Source: Arthrobacter sp. B3I9 (GTDB taxonomy: Bacteria > Actinomycetota > Actinomycetes > Actinomycetales > Micrococcaceae). From it: a stretch of DNA of 64,000 bases. The notes under the pieces were generated by a model. It ran no database searches. It was not told the origin of the DNA and worked only from the letters and a program-made list of their open reading frames with translations. The translations under genes were made by a program, and so were the position numbers. This document shows, one piece after another, positions 51,387 to 59,445 of the stretch. Every line of letters begins with the position of its first letter. Position 1 is the first letter of the stretch. The stretch is taken from the NCBI RefSeq assembly GCF_030816935.1, contig NZ_JAUSYO010000001.1:2046001-2110000 (forward strand). Reading direction: 5' to 3'.

Positions 51387-52158
51387 CTCCGCCCTGCCCG
51401 ACACGGCGACCATCCTGACCGTGCGGGGGCTGCGGAAGGCCTTCGGCCGGCATGAAGTGCTGAAATCGATTGATATCGACGTCCGCCGCGGCGAAGTCGT
51501 CACCCTGATCGGCCCGTCAGGATCGGGCAAGACAACCGTCCTGCGGTGCCTCAACGGGCTTGAAGTGCCCGACGCCGGCATCCTTTCGTTCACGGGCGAC
51601 CTCACCGCAGACTTCTCCGCTCCCGTGTCAAAGAAGCAGATAAACGCCATGCGCGACCGCAGCGCCATGGTCTTCCAGCATTACAATCTCTTCCCGCACA
51701 TGACGGTCCTGCAGAACATCATCGAGGGCCCGGTCCAGGTCCAGAAACGTCCGAGGGCCGAGGCCGCCAGAGAGGCCCGGGAATTATTGGGCCGCGTGGG
51801 CCTGGAGGACAAGGAGAACAGCTATCCGTTCCAGCTCTCGGGCGGGCAGCAGCAGCGCGTCGGCATCGTCCGGGCGCTCGCCTTGCGGCCGGAACTGCTG
51901 CTTTTTGACGAGCCGACGTCGGCTCTGGACCCGGAGCTGGTAGGCGACGTCCTCACAGTTATCAAGGAGCTCGCAGATGAGGGCTGGACCATGGTTGTGG
52001 TCACCCACGAACTTGCCTTCGCCCGCCAGGTCGCCGACGAGGTCATCTTCATGGACGGAGGCGTCGTCGTCGAACGCGGACACCCTGACACCGTGCTGCG
52101 CGACCCCCGGGAGGAACGCACCCGGCAGTTCGTGGACCGGCTGCTGAACCCGTTCTGA
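51373..52158 (+). CDS. Amino acid ABC transporter ATP-binding protein
   Basis: 261 residues. Walker A GPSGSGKTTVLRCL, signature LSGGQQQRVGIVRAL and Walker B LLFDEPTSALDPELVGDVL, and the GlnQ-like VVVTHELAFARQVADEVIFMDGG are intact. It powers the importer encoded upstream. Confidence 0.94.
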   Translation: MSPTDSALPDTATILTVRGLRKAFGRHEVLKSIDIDVRRGEVVTLIGPSGSGKTTVLRCLNGLEVPDAGILSFTGDLTADFSAPVSKKQINAMRDRSAMVFQHYNLFPHMTVLQNIIEGPVQVQKRPRAEAAREARELLGRVGLEDKENSYPFQLSGGQQQRVGIVRALALRPELLLFDEPTSALDPELVGDVLTVIKELADEGWTMVVVTHELAFARQVADEVIFMDGGVVVERGHPDTVLRDPREERTRQFVDRLLNPF

Positions 52159-52179
52159 GCGCGGCCGCAGCTTTGGCCG

Positions 52180-53037
52180 GTGGGGGTTGACCACGTGGTA
52201 CTTCATCAGAACAGCGACGACGGGCCGGCCGGGGCGGCCCGACTTCACCCTGGGCTCTCCCGGGTATTGCTGCCCTGCACCCTCGTGTCGGTCTCCGGTT
52301 TCGTCCTGTTCGTTCTGCAGCAGAGGATCGCCGGCTTTGGACTGCTGGCCCTGGCGCTCCTTCTGGCGGCCTGGATCGACGCGGCCGTCTTGCGGGACCT
52401 GGCCCTTATCGCCGTCGGGCTAACGGCCATGAGCCTTGTGCCGGTGACGACCGATATCAGCACGGAGCACATGCTGGTCATGGGGTTGGGCATGGTGCTG
52501 GCTGTGGGAATTCCGTACGTTGTTTCCCGGTTTGTCTTCGGCGATGGTGCTGTCCGTTTTCCGGTCCTGACGGGGAAGCCGTGGACCCGGGCGGAAAAGT
52601 GGTACCTGCCGGCCGTCGTGGTCATGGGGTATGCGGTGCTGCCTGTTTACATGGTCAACACCGGCGTCTACCGCAACTGGCCGGCGGTCTCGGATCCGGA
52701 AGGAGTCGCGCGGCTCTTCCTGGGCACGAACGTCCTGGGCATCTGGGATGAGCTGTTTTTTATTTGCACAGTCTTCGCGCTCCTGCGCCGGCATCTGCCC
52801 GTGGCCCAGGCGAACGTGCTGCAGGCGGTGCTTTTTACGGCGTTTCTATGGGAGCTCGGGTTCCGCGCCTGGGCGCCGTTTTTCATTTTCCCGTTTGCCC
52901 TCCTCCAGGCGCTGATATTCACCCGGACCAAGTCCCTGTCCTACATTGTGAGCGTCCATCTGCTCTTCGATTTCATCCTGTTCCTGGTCCTGATTCATGC
53001 CCACAACCGTGCCTGGATCGACATCTTCATTTACTGA
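52180..53037 (+). CDS. CPBP-like membrane protein with a degenerate protease motif
   Basis: 285 residues with about seven helices. Start GTG 52180 or GTG 52195. The EExxxR motif of CPBP (Abi/CAAX-type) proteases reads WDELFFICTVFALLRRH, so one glutamate is an aspartate. Later motifs are FLWELGFRAWAPFF and SYIVSVHLLFDFI. Activity is therefore doubtful. It sits 21 bases after the ABC operon. Confidence 0.7.
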   Translation: MGVDHVVLHQNSDDGPAGAARLHPGLSRVLLPCTLVSVSGFVLFVLQQRIAGFGLLALALLLAAWIDAAVLRDLALIAVGLTAMSLVPVTTDISTEHMLVMGLGMVLAVGIPYVVSRFVFGDGAVRFPVLTGKPWTRAEKWYLPAVVVMGYAVLPVYMVNTGVYRNWPAVSDPEGVARLFLGTNVLGIWDELFFICTVFALLRRHLPVAQANVLQAVLFTAFLWELGFRAWAPFFIFPFALLQALIFTRTKSLSYIVSVHLLFDFILFLVLIHAHNRAWIDIFIY

Positions 53038-53043
53038 GGATCG

Positions 53044-53928
53044 TCACTCCTTCCGGCGTTTGGGGAAAGGGATCCGGTCAAGGTCCTCAGCGGCCACCAC
53101 CGCGGCGCCGCCCGCGCGGGCGCTGGCTTGTGCGGCGAGCCCCGAGACGTCCGGGTAGCGTGAGGAAAAGTGGGTGAGGACAAGGGTGCCCACCCCGTCG
53201 GACGCGAGGGCGCCGGCCTGTCCGGCGGTGAGGTGACGGTACTGCGTGGCCAGACCGGCGTCGTCATCACTGAACGTCGATTCGGCCACCAGCAGGTCGA
53301 CACCGTGGGCAAGTGCCTCCGCGCCGGGGCACACCGCAGTATCCATCACGAAGGCGAAGCTTTGGCCGGGCCGGGGGACGCTCACGTCGTCCAGCTGCAC
53401 TCCGTTGAGGCTCCCGTCGCGGAGCAGGCGGCCGACGTCGGGCCCTGCAATTCCGGCGGCTGCCAAGCGGTCGGGGAGAAAGGTGCGGCTGTCCGGCTCA
53501 ACGAGCCGGTAGCCGAAGGTCTCGATGCGGTGCCGGAGGGGCTCTACCTCCAGGCCTGCAGCAACCGGACCGGCGCTCCCGTGGGGGTGGAGCCGCAGGT
53601 CAGGGCCGGGGGAGGCGAGGGAAAGGAGGGCACGGACCGCCTCGTCCCCTGAGGCGGGATAGTGCAGATGCACGGGGTGCGTCACGCCGTCAAGGGCCAG
53701 GCGTGAGAGTACCCCGGGCAGCCCGAAGCAGTGGTCGCCGTGGACATGGGTGAGGCAGATGCGCGTGATCTGCGAGGCCGAAACGCCGGCGTGGATCATC
53801 TGCCGCTGCGTGCCTTCCCCGGGGTCGAAGAGTAACCCCTCGCCGTCCCATCGCAGCAGATAGCCGTTCTGGTTGCGGGACCGGGTGGGGACTTGGGAAG
53901 CGGTGCCGAGGATGACCAATTCGCGCAT
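53044..53928 (-). CDS. rnz: Ribonuclease Z / MBL-fold nuclease
   Basis: 294 residues from ATG 53928. Metal motif LTHVHGDHCFGLPGVL (H-x-H-x-D-H), then VVAESTFSDDD and LVLTHFSSRY, match ribonuclease Z, which trims 3' ends of tRNA precursors. RELVILGTASQVPTRSRNQNGYLLRWDGEGLLFDPGEGTQRQMIH is the typical N-terminus. In-frame residues upstream of ATG 53928 are not family-like. Confidence 0.93.
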   Translation of the reverse strand: MRELVILGTASQVPTRSRNQNGYLLRWDGEGLLFDPGEGTQRQMIHAGVSASQITRICLTHVHGDHCFGLPGVLSRLALDGVTHPVHLHYPASGDEAVRALLSLASPGPDLRLHPHGSAGPVAAGLEVEPLRHRIETFGYRLVEPDSRTFLPDRLAAAGIAGPDVGRLLRDGSLNGVQLDDVSVPRPGQSFAFVMDTAVCPGAEALAHGVDLLVAESTFSDDDAGLATQYRHLTAGQAGALASDGVGTLVLTHFSSRYPDVSGLAAQASARAGGAAVVAAEDLDRIPFPKRRKE

Positions 53929-54022
53929 GGAACCGAGTGTCCCACCCGGTAGCCTCGCCGACCACGCCTTAAAGCGTCCACGACGCCTCACATTGGAGCG
54001 TCCACCAGGCCTTAAAGCAGGA

Positions 54023-54054
54023 ACGGCCCCGCGCGCCGAGGCGAGCGGGGCCGT
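54023..54054 (-). terminator. Terminator hairpin after the GH16 gene
   Basis: A 10-bp stem, ACGGCCCCGC (54023-54032) with its complement (54045-54054), with a 12-nt loop, lies 34 bases after the GH16 stop. The T content downstream on the minus strand is modest. Confidence 0.6.
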
Positions 54055-54087
54055 GGGATCCGCCGGCGAAAGCAGCGGAATGAGGGC

Positions 54088-55101
54088 TTACTTGTAGACG
54101 CGGACCCAGTCGACCTGCATCTGGGAAGCCTTGGTGGCGGAGCCGTCCGGGAACCAGTCCAGCTGCAACGTCTGGTGCATGCCCACCGTGGGCTGGTGGG
54201 CCGGGTTGGTGTCGCTGAAGGTCTTCACGCCGTCGATGTAGCCGGTGATGCCGGCCGGGGTCCACTCCACGGCGTAGTTGTGCCACTGCGTGCTGTCGAC
54301 AGGCTTGGCCGCGAGGGTCTGGAAATCCCCGCCGCCGCACTTGTAGTGCAGGAAGAACTTCATCATGGCCGTTTCGGTGCTGCCCTCTGCGTAGTCGATT
54401 TCGGCGCAGTTGGATGAGGCGTTGTTGTTGGGCCACAGGATCATCACCGGGTGGTACTTCGGGTCGCGGTCGCTGGTCCTCATGCGGGACTCCCAACGGC
54501 CGTACTTCTGCTGCGCAAATTTGGCGGACATGCCACCAGTGGTGCCGGCGGAGTCACCACTGACAGTGGCTACGCCATTTGCAACAGACCAGGCCTGAGG
54601 GCTGCGTACGCCCTGGTTGTGGTGTCCGGGACCCTTGAAGACGCTCCATTTGGTGGAGTCGGGAGCGCCCGTGTTGGAGAACTCGTCTCCGGCCAGAACC
54701 GGGCCCCAGTTGAAGTTGGTGGCTGCCTCCGTGCCGCTGCCGGCTGTTGCGGCGGCAACGACGGGGGTTGCCGCGGCGGGGGCAGCGGCGACTGCGACTG
54801 CGGGAACCACGGGGGTCGCGGCGGCGGGAACGGCCGCGGCAGGCACCGCGGGGGCTGCGGGGGCGGGGGCTGCCGGGGCAGCAGCGGCGGGTGCGCCCTC
54901 AGCCGCATCGCCCTCTGACTCGGTGTCAGTGGCTACCGCCCCGAACATCGACGCTGCGGCGGAGGAGTCTGCCAGCGTCGCGGACGACGCGGACTCGCTG
55001 CGACCGGCCTGATCTGCGGCCCCGTCCGATGCGGGGGCGATGCTGCACCCGGTCAGGGACAGTGCGCCCATCGTTAGTGTGATGGCTATTTTCTTAAACA
55101 A
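54088..55101 (-). CDS. GH16 family glycoside hydrolase, lipoprotein
   Basis: 337 residues from TTG 55101, chosen because AGAGG lies 4-5 nt before it; TTG 55131 gives 347. Lipobox TMGALSLTGCSIAP, then an Ala/Pro/Val linker of about 110 residues. The GH16 domain contains CAEIDYAEGST, with the catalytic E-x-D-x-x-E. GH16 enzymes cut beta-1,3/1,4 glucans, galactans, carrageenan or agarose. The subfamily cannot be set here. Confidence 0.88.
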   Translation of the reverse strand: MFKKIAITLTMGALSLTGCSIAPASDGAADQAGRSESASSATLADSSAAASMFGAVATDTESEGDAAEGAPAAAAPAAPAPAAPAVPAAAVPAAATPVVPAVAVAAAPAAATPVVAAATAGSGTEAATNFNWGPVLAGDEFSNTGAPDSTKWSVFKGPGHHNQGVRSPQAWSVANGVATVSGDSAGTTGGMSAKFAQQKYGRWESRMRTSDRDPKYHPVMILWPNNNASSNCAEIDYAEGSTETAMMKFFLHYKCGGGDFQTLAAKPVDSTQWHNYAVEWTPAGITGYIDGVKTFSDTNPAHQPTVGMHQTLQLDWFPDGSATKASQMQVDWVRVYK

Positions 55102-55524
55102 GAGACCTCTTCGGGCATAGAACTGACGCAAACGGCAGCCGCAACTAAGGCGATGACGAGTGCTTAAGACTTCGTTCGGCTCCCGGCACAGGGCGGGAGC
55201 GAGCAGACGCCGAGCGGCGCGGCGGTGCCCACGTCGGGGCCTCCGGGCCCTGCATTCGGGCCAGCCCGTCGGGGCCAGGCGCCCACGTTACCCGATCGTA
55301 ACCTTTGCCCGCAAACCGGAGTTCGCCCTCTCTTTGGCGCTCGACGCGAACAGTGAGGCAGTGGCAGAGGGCCTGGCGCGGGCAGTGAATAGCTTGGAAT
55401 CCGGTGTCCTATGCCAGCCGGGAGCGAGGACGGTCGGTTCCGAGCCGCCAGCAAGCCGGTCGGTTAGGCAACCTGGCTGTGGTACCCGTGGGCGTACCTC
55501 GCGGCCTTGGCGTAGTGCCGGAGT
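55102..55524. other. Intergenic region upstream of the GH16 gene
   Basis: 423 bases with no credible gene. It holds a GTTAC-N6-GTAAC inverted repeat at 55287-55302 and presumably the GH16 promoter. High G+C with runs of CG, so structure cannot be excluded. Confidence 0.5.
55287..55302. promoter_or_regulatory. GTTAC-N6-GTAAC inverted repeat
   Basis: GTTACCCGATCGTAAC lies 186 bases upstream of the GH16 start. Half-sites GTTAC/GTAAC are known from MtrA-type response regulators of actinobacterial cell-wall genes. That link is inference. Confidence 0.4.
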
Positions 55525-56739
55525 TTACGCCGGAGTTCGTGCCCAAAATTCCGGACGGTAGGGGTTGGCTGGGGCGGCCGGGCCGGGGAACGGATGCCCG
55601 TCCTCTGCGGCCCGAAGCGTGTAGGGCACAGCGATGCCGGACAGAATTGTGCCGGGTAAGGGTGGCGCGGTGGATTGGTGTTTGTGGCCGGTGGGGGTGG
55701 TGATTTCGAGGGTGTGTCGTTCTCCGGGTTCGTTCGGGTTTGCGGGTCGGGGGCGGGGGCGGCTTGTCCAGCCGGGGAATTCTTTGGTGTGGTTGCAGGC
55801 TTCGCAGAGCCGGCTCCGTTTGCCGCGGTAGTCGCACCTCCTCCGGCCCAGGCGAGGATGTGGTCCATGTGCCGGATCGGGGCGTCGCAGTACGGGGTAC
55901 GGCAGGTGTCATCCCTGGCTTGGAGGAAGCGGCGGAGCCCGGCGGGGAAGAGCCGGGCGCGGGAGTCCATCGCGACGAGGTCCCCGGTTCCGGGGGCGCT
56001 GTAGAGCCGCCGTAGCCAGGTCTGCAGAGCTTCGTTATCTGCGGCGCTGACCGGTCCTGACCGGTTGAGGCCGGTCGCCCGGGCCGGGCCGCGTTTGATC
56101 AGTGCGCGGGCCCAGCCGGCGGGGACGATGCCGTAGCCGGGGAGCCGGGCGGGTTCGCTGTCGCCTTGGAGGAGGGTGCGGTCGGTCATCACGAGCTGGA
56201 TCTCGATGCCGCTGATTCCGCCGGGGTGCCGGCTCGAGCGCGGTGAGGGTGTGCGGCATCTCGGTCACGAGGGCCTTCGCGAGGCCCAGGTGCCGGGAGC
56301 CGCGGGCCGGGGATTCGCGCCGGGCGAGCGCGATCTGCGCCCCGACCCCGGCTCCGAGCTCAGCTTCGGGAACGCCCGCCGCGCGCTGGGCGCGCCGCTG
56401 GACCAGATCGAGGGCCACGGAGATCCGTGCCTGCCGGGCGGCGATGGCCGATTTCTGGTCCTCAAGTTCGCGGAGCTCGTCGATCAACGCCGCCCCGTCA
56501 TCGCCCAACGCCGCTTCATCAACGCCGCCGCCGTCCCGTCCGCCGTCAAGACCGGCGGGGCCGCCGTCCGGTCCGCCGTCAACGCTGGCGGGGCCGTCGT
56601 CGTCGTCGTTGCGGTGGACGGCGAGTGGGGCAGAGGCGGGCAGACGGGTGGCGTCCACCACCGCGCTGCATGCGGCGCAACAGGGTCCAGCGTTGTTGCC
56701 TGCTGCCCGAACCACTTCGGGCACCTGCTTGCCGTCCAT
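55525..56739 (-). pseudogene. Decayed DUF222-HNH endonuclease gene
   Basis: Fragments of one DUF222/HNH protein are out of order of frame. The N-terminal fragment starts at ATG 56739 and gives helical DUF222 ([22 protein letters not shown], then [19 protein letters not shown]) to about 56235. The next frame continues as [20 protein letters not shown] and [14 protein letters not shown]. The DUF222 core between them, usually 100 or more residues, is absent. Near 55815 a further base shift separates [19 protein letters not shown] from [14 protein letters not shown], which carries the rest of the HNH motif and ends at TAA 55525. One deletion and two shifts make it non-functional. Confidence 0.7.
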
Positions 56740-56870
56740 GAACCTATTCAACCCGGTGGGTCCGACAAAAAGAGCGCAGCTAAGAATCAGCCGTCGGGGG
56801 CGGAAAACCTTAGCCGCAAGGATGGTCCGGTTCATCCTGATGACCCAGAGGGATACGCAAGAATGAACGT

Positions 56871-57551
56871 ATGAGTGACGCCGGCGACTTTATCGATGCC
56901 TCGCTGCAACGGGAAGGATCGTGGTTCCGAGCAGAGGACCTGCGATCCCGGTGGGGGAGCGGACTCCAGTACTACGGTGCTTCGGTGGGGGCGGTTCGGG
57001 GAACCGTACGCGATGCTCTGCGCCGCCACCGTGGCCTGACGCATGACGACATCACCGCGCTGAGTTCTGAACTGTGGTCGGTACCGGTGTACGAGCGCCG
57101 ACTCTCGGCCGTAGTCCTGCTGCAGTCCAAGGTCAGCACGTTGGACAATGCAGACTTGACCCGGGTTGAGGGCTTCCTGCGAACAGCCGGTCTCCGCGAG
57201 TTGGCCGACCCGCTGGCCGTCGACGTGGTCGGACCGCTGGTCTCGGGTCTGGACCTGCTGGGCAGGGTGCGGGCAGACAGTGTGCTGGACCGCTGGGCCC
57301 GGGAAGAGGACGTCTGGCTCCGCCGTGCCGCCCTGCTGGCACCCCTCCGGGCGTTCCGGGGCGGCGGGGGAGACTGGGGTGCATTTGTCCGCCGGGCAAG
57401 GCAGGCGCTTGCCCTTTCGTTCCAGCATGACCGTGAAAATTCGTCAGAGCAGGACCATGAAAGCGACCCTGTTCGCGAGGCTGTCGCCCTTGTGCTGGAT
57501 GACGTGGCGAAATACCGGCCCGAGCTGGAATTCAGGGTTGACGTGACGTGA
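56871..57551 (+). CDS. DNA alkylation repair (AlkD-like) protein with divergent C-terminus
   Basis: 226 residues from ATG 56871. HEAT-like helical repeats: [28 protein letters not shown], then [16 protein letters not shown], and [29 protein letters not shown], as in AlkD glycosylases. The final 45 residues ([39 protein letters not shown]) differ from the usual AIGWVLRE-type end and may reflect divergence or a nearby indel. Repair of alkylated bases is the likely role. Confidence 0.8.
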   Translation: MSDAGDFIDASLQREGSWFRAEDLRSRWGSGLQYYGASVGAVRGTVRDALRRHRGLTHDDITALSSELWSVPVYERRLSAVVLLQSKVSTLDNADLTRVEGFLRTAGLRELADPLAVDVVGPLVSGLDLLGRVRADSVLDRWAREEDVWLRRAALLAPLRAFRGGGGDWGAFVRRARQALALSFQHDRENSSEQDHESDPVREAVALVLDDVAKYRPELEFRVDVT

Positions 57552-57565
57552 GGTAGCTCTCTGCC

Positions 57566-57820
57566 TCAGCGGCTGGCCCGTCGTTCCACCACCGCATAGG
57601 CCTTGCCGTCCAGGAACTGCCAATCTGTCACGACCATGAAACCGAGGGCATCGGTGCGGTCGTTCAGGACCCGGACGTCGAATCCTCCGTCGCGCGGCTC
57701 GGCATCTCAGGTGGAGATGCAGACGTCGTCCCCCTCGAGGATCAGCAACTCCGTGTTGACGTCAAAATCCTGCTGAGGCTGGCCGCTCGGCTGGCAGATG
57801 GCTACGCAGTGGGCGTTCAT
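57566..57820 (-). pseudogene. Small protein gene interrupted by an in-frame TGA
   Basis: An ATG at 57820 sits 6 nt after AAGGGGAGG, a very strong start. It reads 37 codons (MNAHCVAICQPSG ... DDVCIST) to TGA at 57709-57707. The same frame then continues for 46 more codons of normal protein (DAEPRDGGFDVRVLNDRTDALGFMVVTDWQFLDG...) to TGA at 57566. Total 84 sense positions. A tryptophan or arginine codon changed to stop, a sequencing error, or recoding would all fit. The family is unknown. Confidence 0.6.
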
Positions 57821-57898
57821 TTCGAACCTCCCCTTACTGGATCTGGTGGATTAATCCTATGCCGGGCTCCGTGCCGCATCCGAGGCGCCTTTTAGGCC

Positions 57899-57939
57899 TT
57901 CCGTTACCTCGATGTGACTTTTCGTAATGGTTCCGTTAC
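57899..57939. promoter_or_regulatory. Direct repeats TTCCGTTAC upstream of the riboswitch
   Basis: TTCCGTTAC occurs at 57899-57907 and 57931-57939, 32 bases apart (about three helical turns). Between them lies CGTAA, which with TTACG at 57936 forms an inverted repeat. This may be a site for a cell-wall response regulator such as MtrA, whose half-sites include GTTAC. The assignment is inference. Confidence 0.4.
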
Positions 57940-57987
57940 GTTGGACAGGCGCCCGTTGATTCCGACACCGGGCGCCCCCTGCCGATT

Positions 57988-58174
57988 GCCTAACTCTGCC
58001 GCGGCCTGGGGAAACCTCGCATCAATGTCCGGCAGAGACGGGGAAACCACTTTTTGGCCGGTTTGAACACAGGTCTTGGGGTGAAGCCGCACGGGCCCGC
58101 CATACGGGCCCACATGCGGCCGGGTGCCTCCCATCCGAATCCGACAGCTCACCTCGCAGGCATTGGGAGAGGCC
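57988..58174 (+). ncRNA. c-di-AMP riboswitch (ydaO/yuaA type)
   Basis: Conserved blocks are visible: CTCTGCCG (57994-58001) pairs with CGGCAGAG (58030-58037) in the first stem, GACGGGGAAACCAC follows (58037-58050), then GGGGTGAAGCCGCAC (58078-58092), CCCATCCGAATCCGACAGCT (58130-58149) and GGGAGAGG (58165-58172), which is also the ribosome-binding site of the downstream gene. In actinobacteria this riboswitch controls cell-wall hydrolase and resuscitation genes, matching its position here. The aptamer binds c-di-AMP; gene expression is generally reduced at high ligand. Confidence 0.85.
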
Positions 58175-58180
58175 ACACGC

Positions 58181-58987
58181 ATGTCTTCAAGCAATACTTC
58201 TGCGCGCCGTCAAGGTACCGCCGCCACCAGCCGCTTCTCAGCAGTGTCTTCGGCTTTCACCGGGAATGCAACCGCCATTGGCCGCCAGGTCGCCGTGATC
58301 GCCGCCGCGTCCGGTTTGGTGCTTAGTGGCGCCATGGCCGCGAATGCGGCCGGCGCCCCCGTTGAGCGTGAGTCCGCACCGGCCTCCGTCGACGTCAAGG
58401 GCCTGGTCACGGCTCCGGTCAGTGCGGACTCCACCGTGCAGATCACCTTCGAGCGTCCGGCTGTCATTTCTACACCGGCGCCCGTCGTGCAGCCCAAGCC
58501 GGTTGCCGAGGTCCCCGCGATTGCCCCGGCCCCACAGGTTGCCGCGGCACCGCAGGCTGTGGCCGCCCCGAAGGCGACCGTCAAGGTCCAGGCGGCCGCC
58601 CCGGCCGCTGCTCCCGCGGCTGCCCCGGCCGCTGCCCCCGCGCCGGCAGCTGTGCCTGCAGCAGGCGGCGTCAACGCTATCCTGCTTTCCGCGGCCTACG
58701 GCCAGGTCGGGATCACCCAGGACTGCACCGCCATGGTGGAGAAGGCCCTCCGCGCGGCCGGAGTTGCGGTCGGCGACATCGGCCCCACCGCGTTCCTGAA
58801 GTTCGGCAAGGTTGTTGCCACCCCGCAGCCCGGCGACATCATCGTCCAGTCCGGCCACGTAGCCATCTACGCGGGCAACGGGCAGGCCGTCAGCGGCGGC
58901 ATGAACGGTGTCAACGCAACCATGGCGCACCCGCTTTCCTGGCTGACCGCAACCGGCGGCGTGACCTTCGTCCGCGTCGGAGCCTGA
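58181..58987 (+). CDS. Secreted NlpC/P60-like cell-wall protein
   Basis: 268 residues from ATG 58181, 8 nt behind GGGAGAGG. A signal-like helix (QVAVIAAASGLVLSGAMAANAAGA, residues 36-58) precedes a long Ala/Pro linker (about 90-165). The C-terminal 100 residues (LSAAYGQVGITQDCTAMVEKALRAAGV, then PQPGDIIVQSGHVAIYAG) carry a Cys (in QDCTAM) and His (GHVAIY), as in NlpC/P60 peptidases. A peptidoglycan role is likely. Expression is under a c-di-AMP riboswitch. Confidence 0.85.
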   Translation: MSSSNTSARRQGTAATSRFSAVSSAFTGNATAIGRQVAVIAAASGLVLSGAMAANAAGAPVERESAPASVDVKGLVTAPVSADSTVQITFERPAVISTPAPVVQPKPVAEVPAIAPAPQVAAAPQAVAAPKATVKVQAAAPAAAPAAAPAAAPAPAAVPAAGGVNAILLSAAYGQVGITQDCTAMVEKALRAAGVAVGDIGPTAFLKFGKVVATPQPGDIIVQSGHVAIYAGNGQAVSGGMNGVNATMAHPLSWLTATGGVTFVRVGA

Positions 58988-59017
58988 GCCGCAGGCTTCT
59001 GGAGTGCAGGAGCCTAA

Positions 59018-59060
59018 AGGCCGGTGAGCTGCTGCCTTGGGGGCAGCGGATCACCGGCCT
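59018..59060. terminator. Terminator hairpin between convergent genes
   Basis: A 10-bp stem AGGCCGGTGA (59018-59027) with TCACCGGCCT (59051-59060) encloses an inner GCTGCC/GGCAGC hairpin. It lies between the NlpC/P60-like gene and YnfA and likely serves both. Confidence 0.75.
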
Positions 59061-59081
59061 CTGGCGTCTCCGCGGCCAGAC

Positions 59082-59420
59082 CTAGCCGGCGTTGCGCGGG
59101 GAAAACATTATGACTGCCACCCCGACCAGGCAGATTGCCGATCCGGCGATGTCCCAGCGGTCAGGCCGGAACCCGTCGAAAGCCATGCCCCAAGCGAGTG
59201 AACCTGCCACAAAAACGCCACCGTAAGCGGCCAGGATCCGGCCAAAGTGCGCGTCCGGCTGAAGTGTCGCGGCGAAGCCGTACAGCCCCAAAGCCAGGAA
59301 CCCGAGTCCGGCCCACCACCAGTCCCTGCCCTCGCGCACCGACTGCCACACCAGCCAGGCCCCGCCAATCTCGGCAACGGCTGCCAGGACGAACAACACG
59401 ATTGTTTTTGCGATAGTCAC
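59082..59420 (-). CDS. YnfA/UPF0060 family small membrane protein
   Basis: 112 residues from GTG 59420, four helices. [29 protein letters not shown], then [32 protein letters not shown], are the typical YnfA sequence. YnfA is related to small multidrug transporters. Function not settled. Confidence 0.92.
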   Translation of the reverse strand: MTIAKTIVLFVLAAVAEIGGAWLVWQSVREGRDWWWAGLGFLALGLYGFAATLQPDAHFGRILAAYGGVFVAGSLAWGMAFDGFRPDRWDIAGSAICLVGVAVIMFSPRNAG

Positions 59421-59445
59421 GGACCCATCATCGCAGGGCTCCCGC

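Noticed and set aside
53930..54020. Paired GCCTTAAAGC and GCGTCCAC repeats after the ribonuclease Z start
   Set aside because: Short, imperfect and without arrangement that suggests a binding site or element.
57566..57820. Selenocysteine insertion at the in-frame TGA
   Set aside because: No obvious bacterial SECIS hairpin follows the codon, and no selenoprotein family is recognised. Not excluded, but a simple stop or error is more likely.
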